Of a DNA stretch of 64,000 nt, positions 26,921 through 38,299 are shown one piece after another (within the stretch, counting starts at the first letter, position 1; each line of letters begins with the position of its first letter). The translations under genes and the position numbers were made by a program. A model generated the notes under the pieces. It saw nothing but the letters and a program-made list of their open reading frames with translations. It had not been told where the DNA came from and made no database searches. Source of the DNA: Sisyra terminalis (taxonomy: Eukaryota > Arthropoda > Insecta > Neuroptera > Sisyridae); contig OY292279.1 of assembly GCA_958496175.1 (NCBI GenBank), positions 12,710,001-12,774,000 of the forward strand, in the 5' to 3' direction.

Positions 26921-27112
26921 CAGCGGTTGAGGAACCGGGGTAAATTACCCCAAATGGGGTAAAAATGTTTTTTTTTTGGGTAATAGGGAATTCAATAAAT
27001 AATGTTAACTTAAAATTTACATTGGTTGTTTTTTTTCAGAATGGGGAGGAAGTAATATTGACTTACGCAAAAATACTTTGGGGTAATGGTTAAAAAAGTT
27101 CCCCGATCGCTG
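26921..27112. mobile_element. hAT-like MITE, 192 bp
   Basis: Starts CAGCGGTTGAGGAAC and ends GTTCCCCGATCGCTG, which are complementary as imperfect terminal repeats. The flanks ATCTAAAT and GTCTAAAC match at six of eight positions, consistent with a decayed 8-bp target duplication. The interior has a GGGGTAA-rich palindrome (TAAATTACCCC / GGGGTAATGG). No coding capacity. Confidence 0.6.
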
Positions 27113-27119
27113 GTCTAAA

Positions 27120-29860
27120 CGAAAGGCAAAAGTAAATTGATTCTCCAGCAAAAATTTGGATAAACTGAAGGCTTTCGTAGAAGCCTTTCCCTATTGATTT
27201 AGAATTATTTTGTCTTTTCTTACTAAAGTCTTAAGGATAGTTGGAGTCTTGAGGATAGTTAGTGCTTTTAACCCTTAGGTATTCAAAGGTCAATTTTCAC
27301 GAACTTCATCAACTTTTAGTTAGCTTTTCCTCAATGAAATAGTAGGCATCCCTGCTGGGAAGATACAATTGTCTACAATCTTAGAAAAAAAAATGTTAAA
27401 TATACTTTTCTTTTCAATCAATCGCTAGTGATTTATACGGTTCTTGAAGTACAAAAATCAAGTCTCCTTTACAGCTCAAAATATTATTATTAAAATGATA
27501 AATTTTTAGTTTTTCAAAAGAATTTTTAAAGGAAAAATAAGTTTTGGTTCACATTTTATGGGGTTCCCAGAAATCTGATGTTAAGAAGAATGAGAAGATT
27601 TGCATATTTCTCGGCAGATGGCAAATTCCAAGATCGACTACTAGATTAGCAAATCTGGCAAAGAAAATTGAAATCGATTGAAACCAAAGTATGAGGTTTT
27701 AAATTAATGAAAGTATTGATGTTTATGGCTAATTTTGAACTTATGATTATATTCGATTTGGTCGATATAATAAACGAACCTAATAGCCATCGAATATGAG
27801 TTTATTGTAGCAACCCCTTCGAATTAAATAAAAAGATTAATATATTTTGTAAATTTTTTTTTGATTACAAAGTTAGTCCAAATAAATAAATATGAAATAA
27901 ATCTTAGCTCTATCAAGAATTCAAGGAATCGATCTTTCGGAATATGTGTATTTGGGTAAGTTTTCATTTAAAAAAAAATGTATGGAAACTTTTAAATTAG
28001 GTATCATCGAACTGTTGACAACTTGCTAAAGATTATTGGTGTTTAATATAGGATTTTCCGGCTTTCATCTCCGTTCAGAAATTCATATTTTTCTGGAATA
28101 ATTCCAACGCGAATTTGCATAGCAAAGAATAACATTTCCACCAAAACTGTTTAACTTTTCATAGCTTCCACGAAATTGATTCGATGTTATTCAAAGAGGC
28201 GAACAATCGTTTTAGTTATTAAGATTGTTTGGCTTTGTAATTTTTCAAGCTTCATGAATAATTTTCTTTGAATTTCCAAAACAAACATAAACAATATTTC
28301 AATTGCAATTATCGTATTTACGTACTTATTGTATTGTTGAGCGATTTCAAAGAGAAACGATAAAAAAAAGGAAGAAAGAAAATAAAAGCGAACAGAACAT
28401 AATTTCTCTATCAATTATTCCGTTTGAATGTTTCGTTTTTTTAGATGTGGAAGATGAAATGTGAAGAAAAAAAAGCAACGGGCATGAATGACGTTTTAAT
28501 TGTATATTGTTTGCAGAACTCTTCGCCGTGAATTTTCCCGATACTGTTAGGTGTAATTGAAATTCTATCGACCAGGAATTTTATTTATGGTGCGGGAGAA
28601 ATTTAAACGGTCCGACGATCATATCCCACTGACAAATATGCTTCGGGACGGATTTTATGAGGCTTGAATTCCGTAAAAGTTTACATTGTTCGCGTACACT
28701 CGATGATTATGGCCAAAGTTTGTCCATTTCCGTTTTTCAGGAATCATATCACCGAAGAAAACAGCAAGCAAGTGTGAAAAGTTTTCGAATAAGTTTTTAT
28801 CCCCACAAACTCGATTTGAAATGGGGAAAACGATGAGTAAGTGAAAAAAAAAATTGCTTTTGGGTTCGCGTGCCTTAATTATTTCTGGTTTAATTATTTC
28901 GAATCTAGCGTGTGCTTCAATAGACAATAGATCGTCTGCTTATAGAAAATACTTAATCAAATAACGTGAGATAATTAGATTTCGAGGTGTTAAATTATCT
29001 TTCTAATACAAAAGGCTTGAATTAAATAGAACTGGCGCTAATCAACCTAAAAATATAATTGCCAATTATTTTCAATAAATAAATCAATCTTAATTTAAGA
29101 GAGATCGATTTTTTTGGGTCAAATCAATAACCAAAAAAAAAAAATCAATAAGTTGAATGGACCAAAAATAAAGATATAGGGAAGTTGTAAGAACCGGTTT
29201 CCAAACAAGAGAACTATGTAATTAGACGAAGATGGAGTTGGTCAAAAATATTTCCGAAATGAAGGATCAATTTGTTGAAATACTTGTTAGTTATTTGCTG
29301 TTTGAATTTGAAATGTTGGACCAATTAGAGTGAGATTTTCGATCTCAAAGAGATGCACTTCGATGGTGGTGTGGGTGTATATGTGTATGCTTGCATTCTT
29401 CGCATTCCAGCCAGGCAGGTAGCCCCTGAGGGGGCGATTCTCCCACGCCACCCTGAAAGCAAGGTCTGATCGCCGTTTCGTGTTTCAAATCTCTCAAATG
29501 AGCCACGTTTTTTTCCTATTATTAACGAAAATAAATCATGATTTTGATTTTTGACTCGGCTTCAGACTTCTGTCGAAACTTCTTGAAAAGACACCAAATT
29601 TTTATGGCAACACAATTGGAGTGTTGTCGGGAAAAGAGCTTTGACAAGTTTCCAATAGAAAACTGGCCAACAAAGTTTGATGGAGGTCTTTGAAACTTGT
29701 TCTTCATTTAAAGTAGTCCACGGTTTTGTTATTCGAGACGATTTTTTTCTTTTGCAGTAGCTGATACTTTTGATTGAAAATAAATAAGCTTTTAATCTGA
29801 CAAAACCGATTATATTTTAAAAATATATTTTTACTTTCATTTTCGACTATGTTAGTTCGT
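27120..29860. other. Gene-free stretch with one GC-rich patch
   Basis: No supported gene. At 29360-29480 composition changes sharply (GGTGGTGTGGGTG..., GCCAGGCAGGTAGCCCCTG, CCCACGCCACC). This could be an untranslated exon, a promoter CpG patch or part of a repeat. A second slightly richer block is at 28560-28930. Neither gives a frame I recognise. Confidence 0.4.
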
Positions 29861-29861
29861 A

Positions 29862-31335
29862 TCACCTGATAAGTTTACTGCCAATAACGAGCAAAATATT
29901 TGAGAAAGGTCGTCTTACGAGCATAGTATCGGAGCTCAATGGACGAGGTTACAAACCAGATCATCAATTTTGATTTAGTTAATTTCACTCTACAATTGAG
30001 CAAGTTTCGAGAATAGTAAACCCGATACAGAATATACAGGAAATACTTCTTTGTAGCATTCCTGGATATTTCTCAGAATTCTGATAAAATGTGGCATAGG
30101 AAATACCTCCGAAAACCGGGGATGAATGTATCAAGAGATTTCTGTTAGATTATTGAATCTTATCTAAAAGAAAGGATTTTCCAAGTCAAACCAGGAGTGA
30201 TTTGAAGTAGATTGGAGTGCTATAAAGAAGTATTCTTGGATTCTTGTTTTATCTCATAAAAACAGCTAACCTTTCAACTATCGAAGGAATTAGCACGGCT
30301 ATATACTAGACTGGGCCGAAAAAATCGACTATTTTTTTTTTGAAAAGTATATCAAAAATATTGTTCAAGGTGACAAAAAAAATATCTGGAAGGTTTGAGC
30401 TCTTAATATTAATATTAAGAGGTCTATCATCTTTAATTTCGATTTTTTATTTTTGGTTTAACTTTTGGGTCAATGCTGTCAAACAATCAAGGTAAAAAAA
30501 TTTATCTGCACATATATTTACAGAAAATTTACTTCCCTACAAAAAATGTGTCTTTGAAATTTTTTACCAGATACGCCGTTTCCGAATAATCAAGCTTTAA
30601 TCATTGATATAATTTTTAGATTTATCTTCTTTATTTTGGAATTTTGTAACTAACGAACAAATAAATATATAGAAATAAACAATATAGATTCTTGAAGGAA
30701 ATTTAATGCTCTACAAAAAAGGTTTCTTAATGTTTTTACATAAAATCATTTTTTCAAAAGTTATTCACAATTAAAGTTGAAAAAAAAAATATTGTTTTTT
30801 CGTTGTTGAACCAATTTTGAAAGAGTGATTTTATGTAAAAACGTTAAGAGACCTTTTTTGTAGAGAATTAAATTTCCTTTAAGAATCTATATTGTTCATT
30901 TTTATATATTTATTTGTTCGTTAGTTACAAAATTCCAAAATAAACAAGATAAATCTAAAAATTATATCAATGTTTAAAGCTTGATTATTCGGAAACGGCG
31001 TGTCTGGTAAAAAATTTTAAAGACACATTTTTTGTAGGGAAGTAAATTTCCTGTAAATATATGTGCAGATAAATTTTTTTACCTTGATAGTTTGACAGCA
31101 TTGACGCAAAAATTAAGCACAAATACAAAATCGAAATTAAAGATGATAGACCCTTTAATATTAAGGGCTCAAACCGATATTTTTTTTGTCACCTTGAACA
31201 ATATTTTCGATATGCTTTTCAAAAAAAAAAATAGTCGATTTTTTTGGCTCAATCTACTATATACACTGACGATATTACACGAATGGCAGTAGGAAATGAT
31301 CCTGTAGATGCAAGAAAAATGGAGTATATAATATA
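29862..31335 (+). pseudogene. Jockey-type non-LTR reverse transcriptase fragment, split by a MITE
   Basis: From about 29872 the frame reads LLPITSKIFEKG...GRGYKPDHQF, then, after shifts, HSTIEQV. This is the RT block that in Jockey-clade elements reads SLLP..SKIFEK...DHQFGFR..HST. The stretch breaks off at 30305, and after a 951-bp insertion it resumes at 31264 with TDDIT and AVGNDP, the decayed catalytic Y(A)DD box and the block after it. Several stops and frameshifts show it is dead. Neither endonuclease nor 3' end is visible. Confidence 0.65.
30306..31256. mobile_element. 951-bp palindromic MITE inserted in the RT fragment
   Basis: Both ends read inward CTAGACTGGGCCGAAAAAAT / TAGATTGAGCCAAAAAAATC, and the whole element folds back on itself about a centre at 30781 with arms of roughly 460 bp (for example ACGCCGTTTCCGAATAATCA at 30572 and its complement near 30971). 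A 7-bp duplication CTATATA flanks it (30299-30305 and 31257-31263). Removing one copy plus the element places a reverse transcriptase TDD box directly in frame. No protein is encoded, and I cannot assign a superfamily. Confidence 0.75.
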
Positions 31336-34020
31336 AATAAATATGGTACATAATGTAAATCGAAATGACAGTTGAAACTAATGACATGATAGTTCAAATT
31401 TGAGCCAATAATTATTATATTTGTATTACACTTACCTGGATGTGCTTATAACTTTATATTCTTTATCCTTTTCTTTGCCGCAACATATATGCTTGCTTAT
31501 TATGAATTTTTATATTTAAAGCAAATTTTGTTTATAATAGAATCATATTTTAGCTATCACAAACCACTTATAACTGATGTGCTAGTTTAGGCACTACCGA
31601 AAGAAGATCCTCCACTACGGCAGTTGATTAAAAACGTCTTTTTAGCTATACCAAAGAAGTATAACTTCTCACACGCGTACATAACTTCAAACACCGTTTT
31701 TTTATAAATTTTTATATATCAGTTAAGTATCGTTAACAAAATGAGCTATAAAATATCTAAAATTTATGAAATTCTATGAAAAAGTAATCCATTGCTTTAT
31801 GTCTTTTAATGGTAATATCCTTCGTCATCCCTTTGGTGATGTTCCATTGAAATAATATAAATTTGATTTGGCTAGCGCCAAATATAACATGGTATGGTAT
31901 AATGCTTCGAGATTGCATTTTAATGTAATATGAATGAATAAACATAATATAATTCTTGGTCGCGGTCCACTGCATTTGGCCCCGCTTTACCCTTATCTTG
32001 GATTTCCAACGTTGGAAAGCAAAGATATATCAATTATGGTCTTTGAACTGGAAACATCACCCAAACGTTTCCACGAGCTCTTCTATAGGTAATATTAATA
32101 ACAACAACAATAAATTAAATAAATTGTTAATGTTATGAAATATTAAGACAAACTTCAAAATAATTACATGACATACCAAAGTGATTATAGATCTCGTTCA
32201 CTTCAATCTTTCATTTTTATCAACTTTAATATATCCTTTGCAAATTTGCGATTTGTTAAGTAAGACTTTCGCAAACAGCCAAAGATATATCTAGCTATAT
32301 CTACGTTAAGTCGAAAATCATAATATAATTGTTATAAATTACAAATTCGCATGAGAAAATCTTATAGAAGAAGGTATGATAGATAAGATAGAGCGATAAT
32401 TTCTGTTCAAAGGATTAATTTTACTTAATTAATTATATGTATATAGCTAATTTTATCGTAGAAATTCAAATGTGAATTTTTGTAAGAGTTACAACTTCTT
32501 GGATTTCATATGTTATCTCATTTTCGTATCTTAAGCGATTCTCGGCAGACAAAACTTGGCGTTTTTGCTCAAGTGTGGAACGTAAATGAACGTGAGTAAA
32601 TACTTATACATAAGAACTGGAATGGTCTTGAAGATGTTCATAAAAAGGACAAATTATGATAACAAAAAAGTTTCACATGAAAAGAAACAGTCGAGAAAAA
32701 AGATTTGCCTTTTAATTAAGTCTTATTACTCACTTTGAATAAGAACTAAGGTAAATGTGTAAAGAATGAGTTTTCATTGAAGTATACAATTTTGAAAAAG
32801 AAAAAGTATAATTTTTAATAGTTTAAGAAAAGAAATATTTAATTACTGATGTAAACAATTTGTTTATGAATCCAACATAAAGCCTTAAGGGTCAAAGAAG
32901 ATCAAACTTGTTCATCAAATTCGTTCTATTATCATACAAAATGATTGCCCAATTAAAAGCCCAAAAATTAACCCTTATTTAAAAATTAATTTTTAGCCGA
33001 TGAAGTTCAATTAAATCACCTGGTTTTCTCGTAAGAAACTTAAAAAAGACCAAATAATCGTCGAAAATACAAAGTACACATTTTATCCTTTTGTGTCATT
33101 GCATATCATTCATTTTTATTCAATGATCATCGTAATTTTTAAGATATAAAAGTTTTCATGATTTATAAAACTTCAACTGAAGATTTCTCATTCATCGACA
33201 AATAAATGTTAAAAAGCTCTAACTTTCCACTGTTTAATTAATCGTAACTTGTAAAAGTTTGCTATTAAGTTTGCCATAAAAGTAGGTACCTAGGTACAAG
33301 AGAAAAATAGTAAATTTAAAAGGAAATATTTAATGAAGTTATAAAAACTACACATTTTGATAAACATAGACGTACTTAAACAGCATAGATGAATCGTTTT
33401 ACTTACATTTACTTTTTATGGATAAACTTATATTAGATCTAAGAAGTATGTAAGAAATGTTTGTCAGAAGATATTAATTTTACAAATAGGCACTTAATGA
33501 AACATTCTTCTGGTATTCAAAGACATGCAAGAAGTAAAATGTCAATTTATGAGAGAAGATTTTTTTTTTAAAGAAAAAGAAAGCAAAACGGTACGGAATT
33601 TGCATTTTGCTAAGCAAATAAGAGTCATAAATTTTCACAAAAGGAAAAAAGGAAAAACTATCGTAATTTCTTTATATCTTCGAAACAGGATTTTAGATTT
33701 TATCTATTAAATAAATAATAATTTTTAATATCAATGATGATAAAATTTAAGAATTATTATTAGATTTTGATTATTTTCTCCAACAATCACTTCTAGCAAC
33801 TTTAGAAGTTAACCAGCGATAAATTAATACTACTAATATAATAAAAATTTATGATGAATATTTTATCAGAGGATTTTCCACCTTTTTTATATGCAACCTG
33901 GATATTTTGATAGTTTTTGAAAAGTGTAACTCATAGATTATTACTCATTGATAATTCGAGTAAAATAAAAAATGTACCTGCGAATATGGGAAGCTTTAGT
34001 AGGTCCTCATACTCTCTAAG
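31336..34020. other. Gene-free AT-rich stretch
   Basis: I see no supported gene, ordered repeat or RNA gene. The short open frames at 31956 and 33525 have no recognisable content. Confidence 0.5.
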
Positions 34021-34021
34021 C

Positions 34022-34660
34022 CAGAGGTCGCCAATGGTGGACCGCCGACCCATTTTCTGCGGATTGCTATCTTTATGGATATTTTTAAACATATCAATTA
34101 CCTAAACCTTTAACTTCAAGGTAAGGGAAAGCTTGTGTAAAAGCTCATATCAGAAGTGAAAAATTTTATCGTGAAAATATAAAGTTTATTTAAAGGTTAT
34201 TAAAAATTTAAAGGTTCGCAAATTTTAAGAAAATTGAAAATGTTGTAGAAATTCTCAGCAGTATTTACGCCCTGCATCCTAATGGTGAATGGAACAGCGA
34301 AGCTGCAATTGTTTTCTGGAGTAATAAAGCTCTTCTGCAGATGAGAATGATCAATTTCCAAGAAAAAACAGTTTTAAAACACAAATATACGAAAGTTTTC
34401 AGTAAAGAAACCTGTATAAAATTTTTAGGTGGTAATAAATATCCAGAACTATAAAAAATAGCTTTGGAACTTCTTAGTTTGTTTGGGTCAACATATATTT
34501 ATGAAGCTGCATTTTCGAAGATGAACTTCATTAAAAATAAATTTGGATCTCGACTTACTAATGAACATCTTCAGAATTTAATGTCGATAGTTTGCATCAA
34601 TTTTACTCCAAACTTCTGCCCGATATTTCAGAACAAAAAATATCATTTTTCTCATTGATT
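34022..34660 (+). pseudogene. hAT transposase remnant (ZBED/SCAND3-like C-terminus)
   Basis: The stretch begins CAGAGGTCGCCAATGG, which looks like a hAT terminus. At 34464-34658 the frame reads LLSLFGSTYIYEAAFSKMNF, KNKFGSRLTNEHL and then NFTPNF. This is the dimerisation end of hAT transposases of the group that gave the host genes SCAND3, ZBED5 and GTF2IRD2 (family text FGSTY.CE..FS.MN.IKNK.RSRLT.EHL). A stop lies upstream of LLSLFG (PEL*KIALEL) and the catalytic core is missing, so it is a deleted copy. The 3' terminus was not found; the hairpin at 34673 follows directly. Confidence 0.65.
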
Positions 34661-34672
34661 TGTAAAAACAAC

Positions 34673-34987
34673 ACCTTTGTTATTGTCATAATTATATTTG
34701 ATGCTTGGAAATTGCTTAGCTCTTGTAGAAAGTCCAACAATCGAAATCAGAAAACGCAGGATAGCTAGGAAATTTCATTGAGCTGGAATACAGTTATATG
34801 GATATCAGGAAACTTTTTTCTTTAAAAAAAGACGAATTTTTGATAGAGTTCCCTGATATCTCTAACTGTTATTCCAGCTCAATGAAATTTCCTAGCTATC
34901 CTGCGTTTTCTGATTTCGATTGTTGGACTTTCTACAAGAACTAAGCAATTTCCAAGCATCAAATATAATTATGACAATAACAAAGGT
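34673..34987. repeat. Long near-perfect hairpin, ~140-bp arms
   Basis: Left arm 34673-34813 and right arm about 34847-34987 are almost exact complements (start ACCTTTGTTATTGTCATAAT, end ATTATGACAATAACAAAGGT), separated by a ~33-nt AT loop. The few mismatches imply a recent origin. The left arm joins the hAT transposase remnant and the right arm joins a (TA)n run. Confidence 0.85.
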
Positions 34988-34988
34988 G

Positions 34989-34991
<3 letters not shown>

Positions 34992-35036
<45 letters not shown>
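34992..35036. repeat. (TA)n microsatellite
   Basis: About 22 uninterrupted TA units directly after the hairpin. Confidence 0.95.
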
Positions 35037-35038
<2 letters not shown>

Positions 35039-35109
35039 TGCAGAACCGAAGCTTGGAGCCACTGGTACAGGGTTTAAATTGGAATCGTATTTTTTTTTAA
35101 ATTTTTAAT

Positions 35110-36600
35110 CTTTGTAAGCAATTTAATTGCAAAGCTTTATAGTTTGTTTATATCAAAACATAAACCTTGAAAACTATTAAAAATTAGTATAGAACTAAAC
35201 TAATTTTCTTCAATGTTTGACTGATAAATGTGACCGGGAAATCAAGTGTTTATCTTATTTTTCCAGTGCAAATTCTTTTAACAATTTTTAAACATGAAAA
35301 ATCTTTCAAGTCATCACTCATGTTTTCTATAGCGTAATAAAGTTACTATTTTTGCCAAACCGGGAAACTAAATTTATAAATAACATTCAATTTTACAAGT
35401 CAAAATGAAAATTTTATATCATTTAAAGGTTTTGCTCATCAATTTCTAGGGAATAAAAAATAAATGAATTACTTAAGAAGATTTGTCAAGTTGATATGTT
35501 GATTGTAAAGTTATTAACGTGCATATCTCTTATGGTGGATTTATATGAATAAATAACAACATGTAATGCTTATGATCCGAAATGAAACATTGTATGCTAA
35601 AAAAAAATGAATTTAATCAACGCGAATAGCTTCATGAAGCAGACCGAATTAATTCACAGTGATAAAAGAAAATCCTTTTAAAATAATTTTCAAACTTCTC
35701 ACCCCCCACATTTTTTTTTCTAAATGCACCCTTAAACATAAAATATTTGCGTAGGAAAAATTTCATTTCCCGTTCCAATAAAAGGGGTAGTAGTACACAG
35801 TATATATACACGAGCCGTGTTTACTCGCATAAACGAAGGGATGGAAAATGATAAAAATAAGATCGAATGAATATAAAATGCATAAAATAATAATACATAA
35901 GTGAATTATACGTAGGTACTCGCTTTTCTATTTGGAATAAGTGCCCGTCTTTATTTGAATTTTTCAAAACATATTCGCGTTCATCTCAAGTGCTCGTAGG
36001 CACTTTTAATTCGCAATGATTTGTAAAGACGAACGACGGGGGATTTCAACGGGAATTCATTTTAAGCTCATTGGAAAAGAAAATTCCTTGAGTTATTTGA
36101 TGCATTTAATTATCTTTGTGTAAAAAATGTAGTTCTCGTTTATAAATATCAATTGATTGTAAAGAGTATATTTTTTAATTGATAAATTCGTTTAAAACTT
36201 TATTGCAAGAGACGATCGTGGGACTTTTTTCCACCGTATCTTTATGAAAATACAGAAGCTCTTAAATCCAATAGGAAAAATTTACGATTAAAAAACAACT
36301 TTTCTTCTATAAAAAATATAATAAAAGTTGAATTCTCATTAGACATAGGAAATATCAGCAAAACTTTATAGTGGTAAAGACACTTATAACTTAATTACGT
36401 TTTAGTATTCGATGGTCTAATCTTTTCCTACTTTAAATCAACGGTTTTCTTTATATTTTTCCCTTAAGTATGACAAAATTAAAAATGACAAAACACGTTT
36501 TCTGTGATTTCTGTTACATATCAAAATTATGCAATTAGTAGTTATTAAATGTATCATAAGTTTTTGTTGCACTTGTTAAAAGTTATATTTTCTTTTGCAG
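35110..36600 (+). other. Probable intron of the PTB/SH2 adaptor gene
   Basis: No exon is recognisable. It ends in a good polypyrimidine tract and acceptor (TATTTTCTTTTGCAG, ending 36600). The earlier PTB-domain exons are not found in this window, so the intron may be long and much of the left part of the window may belong to it. The 35750-36060 part is somewhat less AT-rich but gives no frame. Confidence 0.45.
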
Positions 36601-38019
36601 GCTGAAGAGTTGAATTCAATCGTAGGAAATGCTTTTCGATTGGCATATGCGGCGCAATTACATCAACCAAGTCTACAGGGGGTAATTGCCAATCAGTTAC
36701 AGCAGCATCAATCTAATCCCGACAATAAAAGTTTCTTTTCAACAGACGGAAGTTGTTTTATTTGGGTGAGATAATTTTAAGCTTCTTACACACTTCAGCA
36801 TTTTCTAATATCATTTCTTTTGTATGCGATTTGCAGTCGACTCATTTATTGTCGACACCAACGACAACACCCCATGCAATTACCAAAATGGATGTTCCAA
36901 CGGCGAATTCAACAGTGAATTCGCTCGAATCAAATGCAAATATGACAAAAAATCCGCCCACATCAATTCCTGGTTTGCATACGTTTAACATTATTGCCGC
37001 TGATAATGTGGCTGAAGACAATGTCCACAAAGTTAATAGTGTATCGCAACAAAGTACTCCAAGTAGTGAAGAAAGTAATTCTCCGACAGAATTGAACTCT
37101 TATAAGCGATTAGTGGATAAGCCGCCGTTAATAAAACGTATTGCAATGGGTATCACGAATGCCGGGGGTAATTTTATGTCTCATACAAATGGTGAGAATA
37201 CAGATGACGATAGTTGGCCCCTGATGACGTCGATGAATTCTCCAAATAGTTCAGCGTGCAAAACTCCATTTTATGGATTTATCAATGAGATCGCGACCGA
37301 AAATAACGAAATCAAATCAGAGAACAATAACACTCAAGCGGCTAGACAACTCGAAATCGACAATAACAAACTATCGCAAAATTCAACTGATATTGAATTC
37401 AAATCAAAGCGAATATCTCAAATTAGTTCGAGCAGTTCCGCACCAACGGAAAGCAGCATTCTTGGTAGTTCAACACCAACGCCGCCTCCTCTACCTGAAA
37501 GAACCGATAGTCTTCACGGAAGTGAAGAGGATGAGTTACGAGTCGCTCCTTGGTTTCAATCGGGAATCCCTCGAGAAATCGCCCTAGAAGTTCTCATTCG
37601 AGAACCGATCGGCACGTTTATCGTGCGTGAAAGTTCTAGTGTTTTAGGATGCTATGCGCTCTCTGTACGAGTTCCATTCGACTGTAAAGTCTCCGGCGTA
37701 GCCCATTATATAATAGCGAGATCAAAAAAAGGATATCAAATACGGGTTTGTCAATAAAAAGAAAATACTTAATTCAACTCATTTCATTGAATATTCTATG
37801 TTTTAGGGTTGCTTAAAGGAATTTCCATCCATAACGGCATTAATAGTTCATCATTCAGTGATGAAAGAAATTCTACCAATTCCATTAGCGTTAAGTCGAT
37901 ATAAAGCTCCAAAACGACAGAGGAAACAAGACTTTGTAGATATAAATATAGACCCGGAATATAGCAGATCGTTAGATTTTAGGAAAATGTTAGAAGATGT
38001 TAAATCGGAAAACTTTTAA
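36601..38019 (+). CDS. PTB/SH2-domain adaptor protein, last three exons
   Basis: This is a phosphotyrosine-signalling adaptor, presumably cytoplasmic. The exons read 36601-36765, 36837-37745 and 37807-38019, all in phase 0, with donors GTGAGA and GTTTGT and acceptors TTTGCAG and TTTTAG. They encode 428 visible residues. Exon one reads EELNSIVGNAFRLAYAAQ, the C-terminal helix of a PTB domain. A Ser/Thr/Asn-rich linker of about 230 residues follows, with an SH3-binding PPPLPER near 37480-37505. The SH2 domain starts near 37543 (APWFQSGI); FIVRESSS carries the phosphotyrosine-binding Arg at 37626-37628, and the domain crosses the last intron (YQIR then GCLKEFPSI). A basic tail of about 40 residues ends in KSENF. 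PTB-then-SH2 order matches Shc and SH2D5 but not tensin, whose order is reversed. I cannot name the orthologue. The N-terminal exons lie further left. The stop is followed by an AATAAA at 38094. Confidence 0.85.
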
Positions 38020-38109
38020 ACCCAAAAACTCGACTTGTTCATTTAAGAAAACTCGCATTTTCTTAATAATTGAAATATTTACACGCTACGTGTAATAAAT
38101 ATGTGATAA

Positions 38110-38294
38110 TTGTTAACTGTCTAGTTTTAAGAATTCCCATCCCCAATGAAATATCGCCCGGTATTATAAATAAGAATCCAATCGAATGGTATAACGAAAG
38201 TCTTGAGCTAACAATTTCGAAAGTTGAAAATCATTTGCTCAAATATGAAGAATTTAAGACTTATTGTTACGCCACTGGATTAGTCGATCTGTAA
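38110..38294 (+). other. Open stretch in the 3' region of the adaptor gene
   Basis: After the adaptor stop a frame reads protein-like text (VLRIPIPNEISPG, then ISKVENHLLKYEEFKTYCY) to a stop at 38294. An acceptor-like TTAACTGTCTAG ends at 38122. It might be an alternative last exon or chance. No family recognised. Confidence 0.25.
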
Positions 38295-38299
38295 GCTAT

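Noticed and set aside
36753..36836. ATG-initiated start of a 334-codon frame (MFYLGEIILSF...) for the SH2 protein
   Set aside because: This part reads through a 71-nt intron (36766-36836) with a good GTGAGA donor and TTTGCAG acceptor. The upstream exon in another frame encodes the PTB helix, so the ATG is not a start.
37273..37587. 104-codon + frame overlapping the adaptor exon
   Set aside because: A shadow frame inside the phase-consistent adaptor coding exon.
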